Assembly: GCA_024276805.1 (NCBI GenBank) | Contig: JAJRWJ010000157.1 | Coordinates: forward strand, 1-5,030 | Reading direction: 5' to 3' | DNA: 5,030 nucleotides | From: Gammaproteobacteria bacterium | Lineage (GTDB): Bacteria > Pseudomonadota > Gammaproteobacteria > Methylococcales > Methylomonadaceae | In this document: in pieces, positions 1 through 5,030 of the stretch | Layout of the letters: each line of letters starts with the position of its first letter | Numbering within the stretch: the first letter of the stretch is position 1 | Translations under genes and position numbers: made by a program | The notes under the pieces: model-generated | Told to the model about the DNA's origin: nothing | The model's input: only the letters and a program-made list of their open reading frames with translations | Database searches by the model: none

Positions 1-128
1 ACAAGCTGCGGGAATGGCCTGCAAGCCATAATATGAATACAGCTTTGCGCAGTCAGCAAAAGTACGGAGAATATAACTTCGACAACCCGGCAGTGAGACT
101 TTTACTTATACGGGACCAGGGCACTCCA
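1..128. other. Region downstream of fhcC, no supported gene
   Basis: The 128 bases after the fhcC stop are richer in A/T than the operon. Short inverted repeats are present (ATGGC-ctgcaa-GCCAT at 14-29 and TTTGC-gcagtca-GCAAA at 44-60), but neither has a T-tract on the minus strand, so no terminator is called. A minus-strand ATG at 29-27 opens a frame running off the window without a Shine-Dalgarno sequence. Whether the operon continues to the left cannot be told from here. Confidence 0.4.
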
Positions 129-950
129 TCACAGTGGCTGTATTTTCACCAGTACCTCGCCGCGGCCCAGCTCCGACATATCGCCGCAAAAGCGCTGCAC
201 CCGATTGAAAGCCTCTGTGGAATCGGCAAAGCGGGAATCGAGTCTGCGAAACGACGCGAACAGGATCGGTAAAAACGCCAGTGTGTGGGCTCCGCAATCA
301 TTGAAGCTGGCCGCCAGCATGGGCTGGCGCCATAACAACAGCGTCCCCCGACGCATCGCATAGCCCGGATAACGACCCGTCTGACCCATCACGGCAATGG
401 TTCCGGCAGTCATTCTGGAACCGCAGTAATCACCGGCGTCGCCTTCGATCAGGATATTGCCACGGCGCATATGATCCCCGGCCCGCTCTCCGACATTGCC
501 CTTGACCAGCACCGTCCCACCTTTCATGCCCTGCTTGTTGCCCGGCAGCGCTGCGCCGAGAAAGTCCCCGGCATTGCCCTCTATCCGCAAAAAACCATTT
601 TTCATTTCACAGGCGGCGAACATGCCGGCATCCTGAGTCACTTCGATGACACCGCCCTGCATGGCCATGCCCAGATAGGCGCCGGCGCTGCCCTGCACGG
701 TGATCTGGCCATCAGCCAGCTCCCGGCCGATAAAATCCAGTTTGGCGAAACTGTTTGCAATCACGATATGCTGCGTATCGCCACCGGAAATTTTGAACAA
801 TGCATCGACACGCACCTTACGCTTGCCATTGTCCAGCTCGATGGCGGCAATCTCGGCAGGGGACAGGCCTGCCAGTCGATGGCAGACCAGCGGTGACATA
901 TCCACCCGTTGATCGGGTCTGTGCTTTAGCGTGAAGGTCAATGCACTCAT
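129..950 (-). CDS. fhcC: Formyltransferase/hydrolase complex subunit C (FwdC-like beta-helix)
   Basis: This is the C subunit of Fhc, related to FwdC/FmdC and to the C-terminal domain of glutamate synthase. It has no known catalytic site and is a structural subunit. Of its 273 residues, 81-201 form a glycine-rich tandem repeat. Units begin with Gly at residues 81, 100, 119, 145, 164 and 183, and a seventh begins at 202. Most units are 19 residues, with a pattern like G-x-(I/V/L)-x-(V/I)-x-G-x-x-G followed by G-x-x-M-x-x-G. The third unit is 26 residues because of an inserted loop around PGNKQGM (136-142). This repeat predicts a right-handed beta-helix. The C-terminal tail, with CGAHTLAFLPIL (219-230) and RFCGDMSELGRGEVLV (253-268), is typical of bacterial FhcC. 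Its ATG overlaps the fhcD stop (ATGA), and AGGAG lies nearby within fhcD. It is the last gene of the operon visible here. Confidence 0.95.
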   Translation of the reverse strand: MSALTFTLKHRPDQRVDMSPLVCHRLAGLSPAEIAAIELDNGKRKVRVDALFKISGGDTQHIVIANSFAKLDFIGRELADGQITVQGSAGAYLGMAMQGGVIEVTQDAGMFAACEMKNGFLRIEGNAGDFLGAALPGNKQGMKGGTVLVKGNVGERAGDHMRRGNILIEGDAGDYCGSRMTAGTIAVMGQTGRYPGYAMRRGTLLLWRQPMLAASFNDCGAHTLAFLPILFASFRRLDSRFADSTEAFNRVQRFCGDMSELGRGEVLVKIQPL

Positions 951-1843
951 GCCATAATCTCCTGCAAATGAAAATGAAACGGCCCCAGCTTGCCACCGTA
1001 GTTGCCTGCACTGATGCGCCGGATGCCGTTGGCCGCACCGAGGTCACAGACCGCCTGCATGCCGACACGCATGGCCTGGTCGATATCTTCTTTGCTCAGG
1101 CCATCGATGACGATCTCCATCACCGATTCCACCTCCATGGGCAGTTCGGTATTGCACATGCCCTTCAGGGTCGGGCAGAAACTGTCGTTGGTGGAAGCAT
1201 TCAACGCCGCATATTTCGATCCGACCTTGGAACCGGAACGCACCACGCCACCGGGAAAGGGCATGATCACATTCGCTATCCTGCGCATTGCCTCAATAGC
1301 CGCTTCACAGGCAGCCAGGGCCTGCGGCTGGGATTCGGCAAGCACCAGAAAATTCCCGCCGCCGACCGCTTCCACCTGGCCGGTGGTGGCCTCGGTGAGA
1401 AACTCGCCATCCATCACCGGTATGCGCCAGTAGCGCTTGCCATCGATCAGTTTGGCCACCTGGAAGCCATCGCCAAAATAGCGCAGGTTCTTACCCAGAG
1501 GAATGCGTTTGCCACCATCGATACCGGCAAACAGCGCCGAGGTCGGCGAGGTCAGCACGCATTGTCCGGCGCGGGTCTCCAGCTGCTTGGCCAGACTCTT
1601 GCCGCCCATGGCGAACAACAGTACCGCGACACCGGGCCGGCCATCGGGTGTCTCCGAAGCATCCAGTACGCGCTCGATGCCCGCCTCGCAACCGCAGGCG
1701 ATCACCGAGGTGGCGAAGCCGGTCATGGCCTGGGCGGAAATCAATGCCCATTTCTCATTCTGCGCGGTAATGATCGCCCGGGTCGCTTTCATCGGGAAAG
1801 CCTCGGCGAAGGTTGCATCGATGGTTACACCATTGATAATCAT
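947..1843 (-). CDS. fhcD: Formyltransferase/hydrolase complex subunit D (formylmethanofuran:H4MPT formyltransferase)
   Basis: This subunit is homologous to archaeal Ftr. In methylotrophs it works in the oxidative direction, moving the formyl group from N5-formyl-H4MPT to methylofuran and handing it on to FhcA. The 298 residues match the usual length of the family (about 300). Recognisable segments are the N-terminus INGVTIDATFAEAFPMKATR (residues 3-22), FLTEATTGQVEAVGGGNFLV (148-167), PFPGGVVRSGSKVGSKY (195-211) and the C-terminus ISAGNYGGKLGPFHFHL (277-293). The two-lobed Ftr fold is inferred from homology. Translation is probably coupled to fhcA through an ATGA overlap, and a strong GGGAGGT lies five bases before the ATG, inside the end of fhcA. 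The symbol ftr (or ffsA) is also used for this family. I prefer fhcD because the gene sits within fhcBADC. Confidence 0.97.
   Translation of the reverse strand: MIINGVTIDATFAEAFPMKATRAIITAQNEKWALISAQAMTGFATSVIACGCEAGIERVLDASETPDGRPGVAVLLFAMGGKSLAKQLETRAGQCVLTSPTSALFAGIDGGKRIPLGKNLRYFGDGFQVAKLIDGKRYWRIPVMDGEFLTEATTGQVEAVGGGNFLVLAESQPQALAACEAAIEAMRRIANVIMPFPGGVVRSGSKVGSKYAALNASTNDSFCPTLKGMCNTELPMEVESVMEIVIDGLSKEDIDQAMRVGMQAVCDLGAANGIRRISAGNYGGKLGPFHFHLQEIMA
958..964 (-). promoter_or_regulatory. Ribosome binding site of fhcC, inside fhcD
   Basis: CAGGAGA on the minus strand lies seven bases before the fhcC ATG and encodes part of the QEIMA C-terminus of FhcD. With the ATGA overlap at 947-950 it supports coupled translation. 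An ATG five bases upstream of the chosen start is in a different frame from fhcC and is not the start. Confidence 0.7.
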
Positions 1844-3504
1844 AGCGCACCTCCCACGGTTGGGTGCACAGTCAGACTGCCGCGCCCGTCTTCGGTAATT
1901 TCATCGTCGCTGATTTTGAAATTGCCCAGCTTCATGGTCATATAACGGTCGAAATATTTCTGCAGGTGTTTCTCGATACCGGGATCCCAGTCCGGCTTGA
2001 CGATATGCGTGGTTCCCCAGGTCACCTTGACCACTTGTCCATCCTGAACGACCAGTTCGCCATCCTTGAACACATAATCGGGTTTGCCGAACATTTTCTC
2101 CCGGTCGGGATCGTCGGTATAGACGGTGATATAGGCCCAGTTGCCTGGACTCAACGCGCCTCTGTCCTGCAAGCCGATAATTTTCGCCGCCCCGGCACGG
2201 GTCAGGATGGCAATTTCATGCAAGGTATATTCCCGGTCGATGGAAGCCAGCGTGGTCATTTTCTGCGCCTCCGGATGGATGGTGGCCAGCATATCGTTGC
2301 GGAAGCTTCTGTCCATCAGCAGCCGGATCAGATGCGGATAGCTGGTGAATGGCGCGCCATTGGGATGATCGGTGGTGAGAAACACCCGCCAGGGATCATC
2401 CACCAACATAAAAATCTCCAGACCGATGGCCCATTGCAGGGCATTGACGAAATTCTGGTCCCTGTATTTGAAAGGCACGATGCCACAACCGGCATCACAT
2501 TCGATATCCATGCACACCCATTTGTTGGGACTGGCGAAACCGCGATTGGCATGCTGGCGCATATTGTCGCCCGATGCCGTGACCGTCTGGCCAAACAAAA
2601 TCTGGCCGACATCGGCGCTGATATTTTTATGCCTGTTGATGGCCTCGGCAATCTGCGCGCCTCCGGAGGAAAACTTGAAGTCCCCTTCGGTGCCATAGCT
2701 GTGAAACTGGATATGGGTCAGATGCAGCGGCAGGCCGCCGATGCCCTGCATGGTGTCCAGGGTGGTTTCGACATTGCCCGGTACACCCAGATTACAGCCA
2801 TGTACATGCAAGGGATGGGTGATGCCCAGTTCCTTGACCGCGGTGGCCAGCGTCTGCAGAATCTGCCGCGGCGTCACCTCATAGTGAACATTCTTTTCAT
2901 CCAGGTCCAGCTTGCGCTGGTTGAACTTGAAAGCGCTGATACCACCGGCGTTGACCACCTTGATGGCAATCCCCTTGGCCGCCTGCAGGGTCCAGGCGAC
3001 ATAATCGTTGATGGCCTGCTGGTCCTTTTTCGCGGTCATCATGCGCAACAGATAGTCATCGCTGCCCATCAGCACATAACCACCCTTGTCCAGAATCGGT
3101 ATATCGGCCATTTCCATGTGCGCCTGGCGGGCGTTGACCGGCAGCACGGCCGGCTCGAAACCCGCGGTATAGCCCATTTCCGCATAGCGGTAGCCGGTTA
3201 CCAGGGTGCTGGGCATGGCATGGCCGCAGCCGGAGCGGGTGACATCGGTGCGCACCACCGGATCGGCGCGATGATCCTCGGGTAGCAGTATTCTGGCGAT
3301 ATTGCCCTTGCCGCCGCCTATGTGGGTATGCAGGTCTATGGCGCCGGCCATGACCACCTTGCCGCGCAGATCGTATTCCCGATCCACCTGGGCATCCTGC
3401 GGTTGGCTGACAATGCGGCCATCCTCGATGTAGATGTCCCGCTTCTTGCCGTCGACCCCGTTGGTCGGATCGTAGACGGTTCCCCCCGTTAATTTTATCA
3501 GCAT
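1840..3504 (-). CDS. fhcA: Formyltransferase/hydrolase complex subunit A (formyl-methylofuran hydrolase)
   Basis: This is the hydrolytic subunit of Fhc and cleaves formyl-methylofuran to formate, the last step of the H4MPT branch of formaldehyde oxidation. The 554-residue protein has the amidohydrolase (FwdA-like) layout. A small N-terminal beta region (LIKLTGGTVYDPTNGVDG, residues 2-19) leads to the metal motif AIDLHTHIGGGKGN (55-68, His59 and His61). Lys182 in AIKVVNAGG is a candidate carboxylated bridging lysine. HVHGCN (233-238), HLTHIQFHSYG (261-271) and LTTDHPNG (376-383, Asp379) supply further candidate ligands and the catalytic aspartate. These residue roles come from the fold family and were not tested here. 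A typical amidohydrolase C-terminal segment (RGALSPGNWAYITVY, 448-462) closes the domain. The protein is full length and all visible motifs are intact, in contrast to the degraded cysteine motif of FhcB. The gene follows fhcB by 12 bp with AGGA as its ribosome binding site. Its TGA overlaps the fhcD ATG. Confidence 0.97.
   Translation of the reverse strand: MLIKLTGGTVYDPTNGVDGKKRDIYIEDGRIVSQPQDAQVDREYDLRGKVVMAGAIDLHTHIGGGKGNIARILLPEDHRADPVVRTDVTRSGCGHAMPSTLVTGYRYAEMGYTAGFEPAVLPVNARQAHMEMADIPILDKGGYVLMGSDDYLLRMMTAKKDQQAINDYVAWTLQAAKGIAIKVVNAGGISAFKFNQRKLDLDEKNVHYEVTPRQILQTLATAVKELGITHPLHVHGCNLGVPGNVETTLDTMQGIGGLPLHLTHIQFHSYGTEGDFKFSSGGAQIAEAINRHKNISADVGQILFGQTVTASGDNMRQHANRGFASPNKWVCMDIECDAGCGIVPFKYRDQNFVNALQWAIGLEIFMLVDDPWRVFLTTDHPNGAPFTSYPHLIRLLMDRSFRNDMLATIHPEAQKMTTLASIDREYTLHEIAILTRAGAAKIIGLQDRGALSPGNWAYITVYTDDPDREKMFGKPDYVFKDGELVVQDGQVVKVTWGTTHIVKPDWDPGIEKHLQKYFDRYMTMKLGNFKISDDEITEDGRGSLTVHPTVGGAL
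1849..1855 (-). promoter_or_regulatory. Strong ribosome binding site of fhcD, inside fhcA
   Basis: GGGAGGT on the minus strand is a near-consensus Shine-Dalgarno sequence, five bases before the fhcD ATG. It lies within the last codons of fhcA, just ahead of the ATGA stop/start overlap. It is the strongest of the four ribosome binding sites in the operon, and it fixes the fhcD start. Confidence 0.75.
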
Positions 3505-3511
3505 ATCTTTG

Positions 3512-3515
3512 TCCT
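3512..3515 (-). promoter_or_regulatory. Ribosome binding site of fhcA
   Basis: AGGA on the minus strand lies in the 12-bp gap between the fhcB TAA and the fhcA ATG, seven bases before the start codon. The gap is too short for a separate promoter, so fhcA is almost certainly translated from the fhcB transcript. Confidence 0.65.
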
Positions 3516-3516
3516 G

Positions 3517-4776
3517 TTAAAGCGCCTGCTCAATGGCAGTCACGACCTCGGCAGTGCTTGGCAAACCGGAGTCCCGTAATTTTTTCAAGCGTATGGCGAC
3601 GACATTGTCCATGCGGTAGGCATGGCCGGCGTGATCGATGCCCGGCGTGCCGACAGGAATGAACACCTCCGGCTCCTGGGCAAAAGTCATCCCTGAACGT
3701 CCGATGACGATGCAGGGTACATCGCTGTCGGGCGGAACTTTCGCCGCATCGAAACTGGAAACCCAGAGCAGCACATCAACCTCGCTCTCTGCCAGCAGAG
3801 TCTGTGCATCATAGAGATAGGGGTCGTATTCGGGGTAACCCCGGGAAAAGCGGATGCGCGGCGGATAGCCGGTGATCCAGCCGGAAACCTGACTGGCGGT
3901 CATATCCCCTTCCCTGCCACCCAGTGGCAATCCCGAACAGCGGGTATTCCGTTCGTTGATATCCTTGACCATTTCACAGAGGGTCTGCACGGCCAGCTCG
4001 GCCTGGGAAAAATCGAAGGCGCCCGCCGCCCAGGTGACGACCCCATAGGCTGCCTGTTGCAAGCTGTCGGCGATCGCCTGCAAATCCGCAACGGCAATGC
4101 CTCCTGCGGATTCGGCCCGGACCGGATGGCCTTTGAGCAGTGCCCGCAATACCGACAACACCTCCGGTAAATCCTGGTCGGCGCAGACATGGACTTCGGC
4201 CTTGCGACCATCCGGCGCCGTCGATGCGGAACCGGATGGCGCCTTGCCCAGGTAGATGATTTCACGCTTGCCGGTATCTTCCAGAAACATGCTCTGCTGA
4301 TTCCACAGGTAACGTTCAAAGAAGCGTGGGGCAAAACTCTCCAGATCCGTACCGACGACCAGCAGCAGATCGCAGCGGTTTTTCACTTCCGCCAGCGTGG
4401 TATTCATCCAGCCGGAATCCTGCATTGCCAGGATATTCCGCCGCGCCGCATTGAAATTCATGTTGTCCAGTATCGCGCCGGTGTGGTCGGCCAGGGCCAG
4501 CAGGGCGCGCATGCCGTTGACATCGGTGGCGCAACCGGCAAGCAATGGTTGCTGTGCCTTCGCCAGCAACCCGGCCGCAGCTTCCGTGGCTTCCTGCAAT
4601 GTCACCTCTTTGCCAGCCACTCTGGGCTGCGTGTCGGATAGTGGCTGTTCAAATGCCGGCGTATTGACCGCGCAGCCATTTTCGGTCACCCGCAGTGTCG
4701 TTCCATCCACCCTGATCGTGAGATCATCGGCGCCCATGCCGCAAAAAGGACTTGGCACTTCAGTTAATTCTGTCAT
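3517..4776 (-). CDS. fhcB: Formyltransferase/hydrolase complex subunit B (FwdB/FmdB-like)
   Basis: This is the B subunit of the bacterial Fhc complex, a cytoplasmic homologue of the catalytic subunit of archaeal formylmethanofuran dehydrogenase. The 419-residue protein opens with PSPFCGMGADDL (residues 8-19), the family's N-terminal CPFCG-x3-DD-like motif. It also carries QPLLAGCATDVNGMRALL (77-93), TTLAEVKNRCDLLLVVGTDLE (126-146) and a GYPEYDP segment (313-319), in the order expected for FwdB-like proteins. In archaeal FwdB the N-terminal cysteines bind an Fe-S cluster and a further Cys or Sec binds W/Mo. Here only Cys12 of the N-terminal set remains (Ser9 and Ala16 replace the others), and residues 83-134 contain no cysteine, so I infer a non-redox, structural role. 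It is the first gene of the operon. The start is supported by AGGGG seven bases upstream and by the motif lying close to the N-terminus. The stop TAA lies 12 bp before fhcA. Confidence 0.95.
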   Translation of the reverse strand: MTELTEVPSPFCGMGADDLTIRVDGTTLRVTENGCAVNTPAFEQPLSDTQPRVAGKEVTLQEATEAAAGLLAKAQQPLLAGCATDVNGMRALLALADHTGAILDNMNFNAARRNILAMQDSGWMNTTLAEVKNRCDLLLVVGTDLESFAPRFFERYLWNQQSMFLEDTGKREIIYLGKAPSGSASTAPDGRKAEVHVCADQDLPEVLSVLRALLKGHPVRAESAGGIAVADLQAIADSLQQAAYGVVTWAAGAFDFSQAELAVQTLCEMVKDINERNTRCSGLPLGGREGDMTASQVSGWITGYPPRIRFSRGYPEYDPYLYDAQTLLAESEVDVLLWVSSFDAAKVPPDSDVPCIVIGRSGMTFAQEPEVFIPVGTPGIDHAGHAYRMDNVVAIRLKKLRDSGLPSTAEVVTAIEQAL

Positions 4777-4783
4777 CGAGCTG

Positions 4784-4788
4784 CCCCT
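4784..4788 (-). promoter_or_regulatory. Ribosome binding site of fhcB
   Basis: On the minus strand this reads AGGGG, with seven bases between it and the ATG at 4776. It is a moderate Shine-Dalgarno match. It supports the annotated start, which places the conserved PFCG motif at residues 10-13, as expected for the family. Confidence 0.6.
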
Positions 4789-4800
4789 ATGTCAGTCTCT

Positions 4801-4827
4801 AAAAAAATTCCCAATATCTTCAATTGG
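4801..4827 (-). terminator. Weak hairpin plus T-tract in the fhcB leader (terminator or attenuator-like)
   Basis: On the minus strand, CCAAT and ATTGG (4827-4823 and 4815-4811) form a 5-bp stem with a 7-nt loop. GAA and then seven T residues (4807-4801) follow, ending 24 bp before the fhcB start. The arrangement resembles an intrinsic terminator, but the stem is short and AT-rich. It could end transcription from upstream, act as an attenuator of the operon, or have no role. Confidence 0.25.
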
Positions 4828-4895
4828 CATGCACACAGCCCTTGCATCGCGTCATGTCACATCGATGAACTGTAACAACCGCGACTTGCTATTGT

Positions 4896-4908
4896 CTGGA
4901 GTTTCCAG
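4896..4908. repeat. 13-bp palindrome CTGGA-GTT-TCCAG in the fhcB leader
   Basis: This is a perfect inverted repeat with 5-bp arms and a 3-bp centre, lying outside any supported gene. It sits about 60 bp downstream of the candidate -10 box. It could be an operator half-site pair or a small RNA hairpin. No regulator family is recognised from it. Confidence 0.3.
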
Positions 4909-4968
4909 CAGCTCAGTACGGCGCGCAACCATAAACAACGATCAAATACCTTTTGCCGATATCCGCCC

Positions 4969-4997
4969 ATTTTACCCGCTTTTTCAATAGAACCCAA
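4969..4997 (-). promoter_or_regulatory. Candidate sigma70-type promoter upstream of fhcB
   Basis: On the minus strand, TTGGGT (4997-4992, three of six consensus positions) and TAAAAT (4974-4969, five of six) are separated by 17 bp. Transcription from here would give a leader of roughly 185 nt before fhcB. The -10 element and spacing are good and the -35 is weak. The call rests on sequence pattern alone, and transcription could equally enter from a gene beyond the window. Confidence 0.3.
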
Positions 4998-5019
4998 AGC
5001 AACATCCGGGCGAAGCAAC
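4997..5019 (-). repeat. 7-bp direct repeat flanking the candidate promoter
   Basis: GTTGCTT occurs twice on the minus strand, at 5019-5013 and 5003-4997, with a 16-bp period. The downstream copy touches the candidate -35 box. Its position would suit a regulator binding as a tandem dimer, but short repeats like this also arise by chance. Confidence 0.25.
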
Positions 5020-5030
5020 GATGCCGTGTC

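Larger units (their letters stand above)
4777..5030. other. Leader/intergenic region upstream of fhcB
   Basis: These 254 bases hold no gene I can support. One minus-strand frame is open from the window edge (5030) to a TGA at 4857-4859, 57 codons, so the 3' end of an upstream gene cannot be excluded. Its translation shows no family I recognise, and a second frame is also open for about 36 codons. The candidate promoter, direct repeat, palindrome and T-tract hairpin listed separately all lie here. Runs of A/T are more frequent than inside the fhc genes, which fits non-coding DNA. Confidence 0.5.

Noticed and set aside
27..53. Minus-strand TTGCTG and TATTAT-like boxes before an ATG at 29-27, as a promoter for a next gene
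   Set aside because: The -10 match is ambiguous, there is no Shine-Dalgarno sequence before the ATG, and only nine codons are visible before the window ends.
14..60. Short inverted repeats after fhcC as a possible operon terminator
   Set aside because: The stems are only 5 bp and no T-tract follows on the minus strand.
33..272. Small plus-strand open frame of 79 codons at the left edge
   Set aside because: More than half is antisense to the fhcC 3' end. No Shine-Dalgarno sequence or recognised domain supports it.
941..1945. Plus-strand open frame of 334 codons opposite fhcD
   Set aside because: It lies entirely antisense to fhcD and the end of fhcA. It shows no recognisable domain and is explained by the codon bias of fhcD.
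1864..3285. Plus-strand open frame of 473 codons opposite fhcA
   Set aside because: It is antisense to a well-supported gene. Its translation is rich in His, Gln and Gly with no family motif, as expected from the complement of biased codons.
4397..4990. Plus-strand open frame running from inside fhcB into the upstream region
   Set aside because: Most of it is antisense to fhcB and its part beyond fhcB has no recognisable motif. Its low-complexity Ser/Ala/Val content suggests a chance open frame.
5021..5030. Plus-strand ATG at 5021 as the start of a divergent gene
   Set aside because: Only three codons are visible and no clear ribosome binding site or plus-strand promoter precedes it.
1..5030. 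Mobile element, CRISPR array, tRNA or rRNA
   Set aside because: No transposase or integrase motif, regularly spaced repeat array, or structural RNA signature was found on either strand.

Overview
This window carries one complete minus-strand operon, fhcB-fhcA-fhcD-fhcC, encoding the four subunits of the bacterial formyltransferase/hydrolase complex (Fhc). Fhc belongs to the tetrahydromethanopterin (H4MPT) C1-transfer pathway, which methylotrophic and methanotrophic bacteria use to oxidise formaldehyde. The gene content and moderate-to-high GC (visual impression, roughly mid-50s percent) suggest a methylotrophic proteobacterium. I cannot assign a genus from this window, and no methanol or methane oxidation gene is present to narrow it.

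Layout, in the direction of transcription (right to left): 5030-4777 is a leader/intergenic region with a candidate promoter, a short direct repeat, a 13-bp palindrome and a weak hairpin followed by a T-tract. fhcB is 4776-3517. A 12-bp gap with a Shine-Dalgarno sequence leads to fhcA (3504-1840). fhcA and fhcD (1843-947) overlap by ATGA, and fhcD and fhcC (950-129) overlap the same way. Positions 128-1 hold no gene I can support and no convincing terminator.

How the genes work together: FhcD moves the formyl group from formyl-H4MPT to methylofuran. FhcA, an amidohydrolase-fold protein with HxH metal-binding chemistry, hydrolyses formyl-methylofuran to formate. FhcC is a glycine-rich beta-helix scaffold. 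FhcB is a molybdopterin-oxidoreductase-like subunit that is not expected to be redox active. Its N-terminal cysteine cluster is degraded here (only Cys12 of a C-x2-C-x3-C pattern remains), and no cysteine occurs where the archaeal homologue is expected to bind tungsten or molybdenum. This fits hydrolysis of the formyl group rather than its oxidation.

This is a recognised system, not an undescribed one. The points most worth a second look are the FhcB cysteine loss, the double ATGA coupling of the last three genes, and the unassigned leader elements upstream of fhcB.
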